Source: Rhodospirillales bacterium (GTDB lineage Bacteria > Pseudomonadota > Alphaproteobacteria > CACIAM-22H2). From it: a DNA stretch of 10,252 nucleotides. A model generated the notes under the pieces. It saw nothing but the letters and a program-made list of their open reading frames with translations. It was not told the DNA's origin and did not search any database. Where the stretch lies: NCBI GenBank assembly GCA_016195145.1, contig JACQAF010000149.1, positions 1-10,252 of the forward strand. Reading direction: 5' to 3'. Below are positions 1-5,813 of the stretch, piece by piece. Positions within the stretch are counted from its first letter, which is position 1. Each line of letters starts with the position of its first letter. Position numbers and translations under genes: made by a program.

Positions 1-1
1 C

Positions 2-676
2 GTGGTCGAGGGCTGGGACGCCGCCGGCAAAGGCGGAATGATCCGCCGGCTGGTCGAGCCGCTCGACCCGCGCGGCGTAAAGGTATGGTCGATCGGCCCA
101 CCCGATGCGCACGAAGAAGGGCGGCATTATCTTCACCGCTTCTGGGCCAAGCTGCCGGCGCCGGGCACGCTCGCCATCTTCGACCGCTCGTGGTACGGGC
201 GCGTCCTGGTCGAGCGGGTCGAAGGCCTCGCCGACAAGCGGGTATGGCGGCGCGCTTATGACGAGATCAACGCTTTCGAGAAAATGTTGACCGACGACGG
301 CGTGCGGATCGTCAAACTGTTCTTGCACATCACGCGCGACGAACAGTTGCGCCGCTTCGCCGAACGCCTCGGCAATCCTTATAAACGCTGGAAACTGACC
401 GCGGCCGATCTGCGCGCCCATGAACGCTGGGACGATTACGTGGATGCGGCGCACGACATGCTAGACCGCACTTCGACCGCCCATGCGCCGTGGACGGCGA
501 TCGCCGGAAATCAGAAATGGTACGGCCGGGTCGAGGCGTTGCGTTGCATCGTCGGCGCATTGGCGCGCGGCATGAAGCTGAAACCGCCGCCGATCGATCC
601 GAAGCTGAGCAAGGCGGCGCTGCGTCAGCTGGCGCGGATCGAGAAAAAGGAAAGACGCAGCAAGGGCAAACGATGA
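2..676 (+). CDS. PPK2-family polyphosphate kinase, 5'-truncated by the window edge
   Basis: Members of the PPK2 family move phosphate between polyphosphate and nucleotides (AMP, ADP or GDP) in the cytoplasm. The window opens inside the gene, so the true start is not visible; 224 residues remain. Counting from the first complete codon, a P-loop lies at residues 4-12 (GWDAAGKGG) and a Walker B-type motif at 60-67 (FDRSWYGR). A lid region follows, with an arginine/lysine-rich PYKRWK stretch near 126-131 and a TSTAHAPW motif typical of the family. The EGWDAAGKGG and LDPRG wording resembles polyphosphate:AMP phosphotransferase (class II or two-domain enzymes) more than ADP-specific class I, but the missing N-terminus prevents deciding whether it has one or two domains. 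The C-terminus is a basic tail. Its stop codon overlaps the start of the next gene by 4 nt, so the two are probably co-translated. Confidence 0.93.
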   Translation: MVEGWDAAGKGGMIRRLVEPLDPRGVKVWSIGPPDAHEEGRHYLHRFWAKLPAPGTLAIFDRSWYGRVLVERVEGLADKRVWRRAYDEINAFEKMLTDDGVRIVKLFLHITRDEQLRRFAERLGNPYKRWKLTAADLRAHERWDDYVDAAHDMLDRTSTAHAPWTAIAGNQKWYGRVEALRCIVGALARGMKLKPPPIDPKLSKAALRQLARIEKKERRSKGKR

Positions 677-1542
677 CTGACGCACCGCCGCTTAATGGCC
701 GCCCGGCGATCCGGCGCAGCGACCCGACCACGACGCCAGTGCCGTTGGTTTTCGACTCGCCGCATAGCGGCACCGATTATCCGCCCGATTTCGGCTTCGT
801 CGCGCCGCTTCAGACGCTGCGCAGCGCCGAAGACACGCATGTCGACCGACTGTTCGCCGCCGCGCCAGACAACGGGGCGACGCTGCTGGCGGCGCTGTTC
901 CCGCGCAGCTATATCGACGTCAACCGCGATCTGAGGGATATCGATCCCGAGCTTCTCGACGCCGCGTGGCCGGGGACGGCCAAGCCAGGCCCGAAAAGCA
1001 AGCTTGGCATCGGATTGATCCGGCGCCTCGCCCAGCCGAACGTTCCGGTCTACGACCGCAAGCTGACGGTCGCCGAGGTGCGGGCGCGGATCGAGAATTG
1101 CTATCTTCCCTATCATGACGAACTCGCCCGCATCGTCGACGCCCTGCACGCGCGCTTCGGCGTCGTCTGGCACATCAACTGCCATTCGATGGCCTCGCGC
1201 GGCAGCGCGATGACCGAGGACGGGCCGGTCGAGCGGCCCGATTTCGTGCTTGGCGACCGCGACGGGACGACCTGCGGCCCGATCTTCACCGACCTCGTCG
1301 CCCATCGGCTGCGCGAGATGGGATATGCGGTAAAGATCAACGATCCCTATAAGGGGGCCGAGATCGTCCGCCGTTACGCCGACCCGCCGGCCCGCCGGCA
1401 GTCGTTGCAAATCGAGATCAACCGCAAGCTCTACATGGACGAACGGACGCGCGAGCCCAATGCCGGCTTCGACAAACTGCAGGCTGACATGTCGAGGCTG
1501 ATCGGGTTTCTCGCCGGCTATGCGCGGGCCGCGCTGGCCTGA
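673..1542 (+). CDS. N-formylglutamate amidohydrolase family protein
   Basis: The predicted reaction is hydrolysis of N-formylglutamate to glutamate and formate, the last step of one histidine-degradation route (HutG type); the family also contains enzymes of unknown substrate. The protein is 289 residues, the usual length. Visible family motifs are SPHSG at 29-33, DVNRDLRD at 82-89, HINCHSM at 167-173 (likely metal-binding histidines and catalytic surroundings), DPYKGAE at 224-230 and QIEINRKLYMDE at 246-257. The ATG at 673 was chosen because it overlaps the upstream stop as ATGA, has AAGG about 7 nt upstream, and sits just before the conserved region; the reading frame stays open further upstream but that part is non-homologous shadow of the kinase gene. 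No hut genes are visible nearby, so a role in histidine breakdown is not supported by context; a general N-formyl amino acid hydrolase is an equally fair reading. Confidence 0.93.
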   Translation: MTDAPPLNGRPAIRRSDPTTTPVPLVFDSPHSGTDYPPDFGFVAPLQTLRSAEDTHVDRLFAAAPDNGATLLAALFPRSYIDVNRDLRDIDPELLDAAWPGTAKPGPKSKLGIGLIRRLAQPNVPVYDRKLTVAEVRARIENCYLPYHDELARIVDALHARFGVVWHINCHSMASRGSAMTEDGPVERPDFVLGDRDGTTCGPIFTDLVAHRLREMGYAVKINDPYKGAEIVRRYADPPARRQSLQIEINRKLYMDERTREPNAGFDKLQADMSRLIGFLAGYARAALA

Positions 1543-1560
1543 ACCCGGCTGCGCGGCTCC

Positions 1561-2166
1561 CTAAGGCGCGAACTGTTCCTTGAGGATGCGTTCTTCGAGG
1601 TTATGCTCGGGATCGAAGAGCAGATGCAGCGACACCGCCCGGTCCTCGCATACCTCGACGCGCACGACGTCGCGCATCTCGACCGCGTCGGCGGTGGCGC
1701 TGACCGGGCGTTTGTCGGCTTCCAGAATCTCGAAGCCGACCTTGGCCGTGTGCGGCAAAAGCGCGCCGCGCCAGCGACGCGGCCGGAAGGCGCTGATCGG
1801 CGTCAGGGCGAGCAGCCCGGCCCCCAGCGGGACGATCGGCCCGTGGGCCGACAGGTTATAGGCCGTGCTGCCGGCGGGCGTCGCCACCATGATTCCGTCG
1901 CATACCAACTCGTCAAGGCGCAGGATTCCGTCGATGGCGATACGGATCTTCGCCGCCTGGCGCTGCTGGCGCAGCAGCGACGCCTCGTTGATGGCCAGCG
2001 CGGTGCTTCGCTTCCCGTCGCGTGTCCATGCCTCCATGCGCAGCGGATGCAGCGTCACCCGGACGGCAGCGGCGAGGCGCGCGAACAGGTCGTCGTCGCG
2101 GTATTCGTTGAGCAGGAAACCGACGGTGCCGCGATGCATGCCGAAGATCGGCGTGCCATGGGCGAG
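1561..2166 (-). pseudogene. nadK: NAD kinase, 5'-truncated and fused out of frame to the ankyrin gene
   Basis: NAD kinase phosphorylates NAD to NADP using ATP or polyphosphate and is normally essential. About 201 residues are recognisable. From the break they contain GMHRGTVGFLLNEY, the NEASLLR segment (conserved NE), DGIMVATPAGSTAYNLSAHG (the signature substrate-binding loop), PISAFRPRRW, and an intact C-terminus ending at a TAG. What is missing is the first 55-60 residues of the family's usual roughly 255, including the GGDG motif that binds the nucleotide phosphates. Upstream of about 2166 the same frame continues open to a start near 2502, but that stretch is simply the ankyrin gene read in the wrong frame. 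The only in-frame ATG inside the homologous part is at 2139, which would give a 192-residue product. I infer a non-functional remnant, or an assembly artefact hiding an intact gene. It converges with the amidohydrolase gene, 18 bp away. Confidence 0.88.
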
Positions 2167-4547
2167 CGAGCGAGAAGCCGGATGATCTCTGTCCGGTTGA
2201 ACTTCAATGCATAATCCCTCGCTGTCTGACCCTCGCGGTCGACGACGCGCGGATCGGCGCCGCGGTCGAGCAGGGCCTTGACGATTTCGGCATAACCGTT
2301 CCATGCCGCGCGGATCAGCGGCGTGCGGCCTTCGGAATCCGCATGATCGACCTCGGCTCCGGATTCGAGCAATTGCCGGATCACGGAGGCATGTCCGTTG
2401 CTGGCGGCCCAAGTTAAAGAGGTTTTGCCTTCGCCGTCGGGGAAATCGGTCTCGGCGCCGTGGAGCAGCAACAGGTCGACGATCTCCGTGCGGCCACGCC
2501 ACGCGGCGTTGATCATCGCCGTGCGGCCGGCGGTATCGGTGCCATTGACGTCGGCGCCGCGCGCCAATGCGCTCTGGACCGCGGCAAGGCTGCCTTCGGC
2601 TGCCGCCTCGCTGAGTTGCGCTTCGAGCGGCTTGCGTTCGCCGGGGGCCTGCTGCTGGACGATATTGGTCGACAGGAACAGGTCGATGCGTTGCGCCTCG
2701 CGCCGGGCGATGCGGACTTCTTCCGCCGGCGCAATGTCTTCAAGAACGGGCAGGCCGGTCTTCGCCGCCACGTTGCCGCGCGCGGCGGCGAGGCTCCACC
2801 AGCGAAACGCTTCGCCAAGATCGGGTTGGGTCAGCTTGCGGCCTTCGGCCGCGTGGTATCCCATCATCAGCTGGGCCGGCGCATAGCCGCGTTCGGCTGA
2901 ACGCCGTATCCACGCCTCGCCGCGCTCCTGGTTGGCCGGCAGGCCCTCGCCGAGCAGGAGACGAACGCCGAGCGCGAACTGGGCCGATTGATATCCCTGC
3001 TCTGCATTGGCGCGCAGGCGCTGGATAAGCTCGGCCTGGCGGGCGTCAGCGGGGGCGCCGGATGCATTGGGTTGCGCGGTGCGCACGCGTTCAAGTACCG
3101 GATCGAGATTGGCGACCTCGTCGAGCAGCCAGGCGATGCGGTCGGTGCGTGGCGCGGTGGGCGGCGGCGGCGGTTTGGCCGGGAAGGCCGGCGGGGCCTG
3201 CGTCGCCGGAGCCTGGGCCGGCGACGTTTGCGTTGGCGCGGTCGTTTCGGCGGAGGGCGGGTTGGCGTTTGTCGGCGGCGGTGGATTTTTTCCCGAGGCT
3301 TGTGCGACGGCTTGCGCCCGGTCGATAGCCGGCGGCGCGGCCGGCGACGTAACTTGAGCCGCGACGGGCGCTTGTTGCGCGACGGTGTTCGATGGCGGAC
3401 GTTCCGACGTGGGGGTCGTCGCCGGACGCACGGCGGCAGGCGGCGGAACGTTTGCCGGCGTGACTGTGTCGGTTGTGGTCGGCGTAGAGAACGGGACGAT
3501 AGGCGGCGCAAAGGCCGAGACCTGAGTGGCGGATGTCTGAGCCGCAGCGGACTGTGCGGCTGGCGCCGGGGTTACAGGCGCCCGAGTTTCTTTGCTCTGT
3601 GCCGCAGAAGCCTGTGTCGCTGACGTCGGCGGTTGCTGGAGCGAATTATCCGCATCGGCAGCGGTGGCTTTTTGCGGCGCACCGGACGGATCTGCCACGG
3701 CGACGGTCTGCCCGGGTGTCGGCGCTGGCGCGGACGGCGATGCGTTCGGGGGCGCAGTTTGAGCCGCTTCCGGCGTACCGGCCGCCGGGTTGGGGTTGCG
3801 GGCGGCGGCCGGGGGCGCGCTTTGAGTAGGCGCAGGCGTCGCGGGCATATCGGGTCTCGGTGGCCGGGCAGCCGTTTCCGCGATTCCCGGCGCTGGCTTT
3901 TGGGATTGTGTATCGGTGCGCGGCGTATCCGGGCGCGGCGTGTCGCTGGGGGGCGACGGGGCATCGGCGGCGGTCAGCTGGGCCGTATTTTCGCGTGGCG
4001 CTGGCGGCGGCGGGCGTGGCAGGGGCGGCGATTCGGTTTCGCCTCGATTGGCAGCGCGGGCGGAATCGCTGGCCGCTTGTTGCTGTGTCGGATCGGGCGT
4101 CGTTTCGGGCTCGGGCGTCTGGCCGGCGCGACCGGTCTGGGGGGCGGCCTTTGTCGGCGCGGTCGACGTACGGCTTGGGGTACGCGATTCCTCTTCGACG
4201 GTGCGGGTGGGCGCTTGCTCGCCGGTTTCCGCCACTTTTTGCCGTGTTTCGGCTACGGCCGGTTGCTTTTGCCCGGGGGCTCGCGCCGATTGGCCGGAGC
4301 GCGTCTGTCCGGTGCCGATATCGACCAATCCTTCGGACGGGGCGACGGCGGATTCCTCGCCCTTGCCGAACAGCAGAACTTCAACCACCGGTTCGATGGG
4401 ATCGTCCGGTTCGTCGTCGGCGAGCCGGAAGAGCGGCAGGCCAAAGATCAGCACCGCGATCATCCCGGAATGGAAGACCGCGGAAAGCAGGGCGCCGCGC
4501 CGGACATCCGGATCGAACGCGGAGGGGTCGTTAATGGGCGCAGGCAT
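2055..4547 (-). CDS. TonB/TolA-like anchored, proline-rich, Sel1 and ankyrin-repeat protein with an aberrant 3' end
   Basis: Likely a bitopic inner-membrane protein facing the periplasm. Residues 1-18 are a short cytoplasmic segment and about 19-41 a single membrane helix carrying an SxxxH motif (S22, H26 in SAVFHSGM). In TonB and TolA this motif couples to ExbB/ExbD or TolQ/TolR. Residues 45-468 are a low-complexity Pro/Ala/Thr/Gln linker. Two or more Sel1-like repeats lie at about 511-598 (AEQGYQSAQFALGVRLL, SAERGYAPAQLMMG, AAARGNVAAK), then four to five ankyrin repeats at 641-794 (GRTAMINAAWRG, GKTSLTWAASNG, GRTPLIRAAWNG). True similarity ends at residue 794 (position 2166). The last 36 residues to the stop at 2055 are nadK sequence read in the wrong frame. 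The final repeat looks like a C-terminal cap, so little is lost. The ATG at 4547 places the membrane helix correctly; its ribosome-binding site is weak. The partner and function are unknown. Confidence 0.87.
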   Translation of the reverse strand: MPAPINDPSAFDPDVRRGALLSAVFHSGMIAVLIFGLPLFRLADDEPDDPIEPVVEVLLFGKGEESAVAPSEGLVDIGTGQTRSGQSARAPGQKQPAVAETRQKVAETGEQAPTRTVEEESRTPSRTSTAPTKAAPQTGRAGQTPEPETTPDPTQQQAASDSARAANRGETESPPLPRPPPPAPRENTAQLTAADAPSPPSDTPRPDTPRTDTQSQKPAPGIAETAARPPRPDMPATPAPTQSAPPAAARNPNPAAGTPEAAQTAPPNASPSAPAPTPGQTVAVADPSGAPQKATAADADNSLQQPPTSATQASAAQSKETRAPVTPAPAAQSAAAQTSATQVSAFAPPIVPFSTPTTTDTVTPANVPPPAAVRPATTPTSERPPSNTVAQQAPVAAQVTSPAAPPAIDRAQAVAQASGKNPPPPTNANPPSAETTAPTQTSPAQAPATQAPPAFPAKPPPPPTAPRTDRIAWLLDEVANLDPVLERVRTAQPNASGAPADARQAELIQRLRANAEQGYQSAQFALGVRLLLGEGLPANQERGEAWIRRSAERGYAPAQLMMGYHAAEGRKLTQPDLGEAFRWWSLAAARGNVAAKTGLPVLEDIAPAEEVRIARREAQRIDLFLSTNIVQQQAPGERKPLEAQLSEAAAEGSLAAVQSALARGADVNGTDTAGRTAMINAAWRGRTEIVDLLLLHGAETDFPDGEGKTSLTWAASNGHASVIRQLLESGAEVDHADSEGRTPLIRAAWNGYAEIVKALLDRGADPRVVDREGQTARDYALKFNRTEIIRLLARSPMARRSSACIAAPSVSCSTNTATTTCSRASPLPSG
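2163..2174. repeat. (CTCG)3 tetranucleotide tandem repeat at the ankyrin/nadK junction
   Basis: On the minus strand the sequence reads CTCG three times in a row. It lies exactly where ankyrin homology stops and NAD kinase homology begins. One extra unit would put the ankyrin frame in register with the nadK frame. Short repeats of this kind are typical of slippage or microhomology-mediated deletion endpoints; whether this one caused the event is inference. Confidence 0.8.
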
Positions 4548-4580
4548 TGCCGCTTCGCCGCCAATCGGTTGAGTCAGTCA

Positions 4581-4610
4581 ATAATATTGGGTCGGCCAGC
4601 GGCATTTCCA
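4581..4610 (-). promoter_or_regulatory. Possible sigma70-type promoter of the ankyrin gene
   Basis: On the minus strand TGGAAA (4605-4610) and TATTAT (4581-4586) are separated by 18 bp, in an unusually AT-rich patch between moaA and the ankyrin start. The -35 match is only 4 of 6. It would give a leader of roughly 27 nt before the ATG at 4547. Alternatively the gene is read through from moaA, whose stop is 93 bp upstream. Confidence 0.25.
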
Positions 4611-4640
4611 GCCCGCGGGCGGCGCCGGGCCGCCGGATCG

Positions 4641-5672
4641 TCAACCGCCGGTCACGCTCATATGCCGCGGGACGGCCGGCCCGCGATGGCGCCGATCGAT
4701 GATAAAATCATGCCCCTTGGGCTTGCGGCCGATCGCCTCGCGGATTGCCGCGTCGAGCGCTTCATCGCCCTCGCTGGCGCGCAACGGGTCGCGCAAATCA
4801 GCCGCATCTTCCTGCCCGAGGCACATATAAAGGGTCCCGGTGCAGGTCAGGCGCACCCGGTTGCACGATTCGCAGAAATTATGGGTGAGCGGCGTGATGA
4901 AGCCGAGCCGCCGGCCGGTTTCTCCGATCGTGAAATAGCGCGCCGGCCCGCCGGAACGGTAGGCGCTTTCCTCCAGCCGCCATTTTTGCGCCAGGCGCGC
5001 GCGCACCAGCGACAGCGGCAGATACTGGTCGAGCCGGTCGGGCCCGATATCGCCCATCGGCATGACCTCGATGATGGTGAGATCGAAGCCCTCGTCGCCG
5101 CACCACGCGACCATGCGGTCGAATTCGTCTTCGTTGACGCCTTTGAGGGCGACGGCGTTGATCTTGACTGCCAGGCCCGCCGCCTTGGCGGCGGCAAGAC
5201 CGTCGAGCACCTGGGCGAGCTTGCCCCAGCGGGTGATCGCGGCGAATTTCGCCGGGTCGAGCGTATCGAGCGAGACGTTGATCCGGCGCACGCCGGCGTC
5301 GCGCAGCTCGGCCGCATATTTGGCGAGCTGGCTGCCATTGGTGGTCACCGTCAGTTCGTCGAGATCGCCGGCCTCGACGTGGCGGCCGAGGGCGCGGAAC
5401 AGGCTCATGATGTTGCGGCGGACCAGCGGCTCGCCGCCGGTCAAACGCAGCTTGCGCACGCCCATGCGCACGAAGGCCGAGCACAGCCGGTCGAGTTCCT
5501 CGAGCGACAGGATTTCCGCCTTGGGCAGAAAGGTCATGTCCTCGGCCATACAGTAGACGCAGCGAAAATCGCAGCGATCGGTCACCGATACGCGCAGATA
5601 CGTGATCTTCCGCTGATACGGATCGATCAACGGGGTGCTGCCCGGCTTCGCCATGACCGCCAGTTCCGACAT
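4641..5672 (-). CDS. moaA: GTP 3',8-cyclase MoaA (molybdenum cofactor biosynthesis)
   Basis: MoaA is a cytoplasmic radical-SAM enzyme that converts GTP to 3',8-cyclo-7,8-dihydro-GTP, which MoaC then turns into cyclic pyranopterin monophosphate. The 343-residue protein has the usual length and both iron-sulfur sites: the radical-SAM CX3CX2C at C34, C38, C41 (RCDFRCVYC) and the C-terminal CX2CX13C at C267, C270, C284, which holds the GTP-binding cluster. TGGEPL at 78-83 is the SAM-binding motif. The chain ends in the conserved double glycine (VTGG). I chose the ATG at 5672 because GAGG lies 4 nt upstream and the family-length N-terminus starts there; a longer in-frame start at 5747 would add 25 unconserved residues. 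No moaC, moaD or moaE is visible in the window. The gene follows the iron-sulfur gene on the same strand after a 141-bp gap, consistent with a shared molybdoenzyme role. Confidence 0.97.
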   Translation of the reverse strand: MSELAVMAKPGSTPLIDPYQRKITYLRVSVTDRCDFRCVYCMAEDMTFLPKAEILSLEELDRLCSAFVRMGVRKLRLTGGEPLVRRNIMSLFRALGRHVEAGDLDELTVTTNGSQLAKYAAELRDAGVRRINVSLDTLDPAKFAAITRWGKLAQVLDGLAAAKAAGLAVKINAVALKGVNEDEFDRMVAWCGDEGFDLTIIEVMPMGDIGPDRLDQYLPLSLVRARLAQKWRLEESAYRSGGPARYFTIGETGRRLGFITPLTHNFCESCNRVRLTCTGTLYMCLGQEDAADLRDPLRASEGDEALDAAIREAIGRKPKGHDFIIDRRHRGPAVPRHMSVTGG

Positions 5673-5813
5673 TGCGCCTCGCCCAGTCTTTCCTTGTCGC
5701 GATCCGGCCGGTCGATTTCCAGCCCGTTTATCGACCAAGGATCGCACGTTTCAGGCAGAAAAGGCAATGTCTCGGCCGCCGCCGGATCGCGCGACCAGCC
5801 GGCGCTCAACGGG
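5673..5813. other. 141-bp gap between the iron-sulfur gene and moaA
   Basis: No coding sequence, convincing promoter hexamers, terminator with a U-tract, or molybdenum-cofactor riboswitch fold could be recognised. It may hold the moaA leader or promoter, since the gap is longer than typical intra-operon spacing. Confidence 0.4.

Noticed and set aside
1526..1559. 9-bp GC-rich stem (one G-U pair) with 16-nt loop between the convergent amidohydrolase and nadK genes, as a terminator
   Set aside because: There is no U-tract on either strand, the left arm is inside coding sequence, and such stems arise easily at this GC content.
2167..2502. Upstream in-frame extension of the NAD kinase reading frame to an ATG near 2502
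   Set aside because: This stretch is the ankyrin repeat coding sequence in the wrong frame, rich in Arg, and contains none of the NAD kinase N-terminal motifs such as GGDG.
4618..4634. GGCGGC-GCCGG-GCCGCC hairpin just after the moaA stop, as a terminator
   Set aside because: The stem is perfect but no run of U follows on the minus strand; it may be chance in a very GC-rich stretch.
5627..5809. A 60-codon minus-strand frame between the iron-sulfur gene and moaA
   Set aside because: It overlaps the moaA start in another frame, has no plausible ribosome-binding site and no recognisable features.
5673..5813. Molybdenum-cofactor riboswitch upstream of moaA
   Set aside because: No recognisable conserved aptamer pattern could be seen in the 141-bp gap, and this riboswitch is not expected in most alphaproteobacteria.
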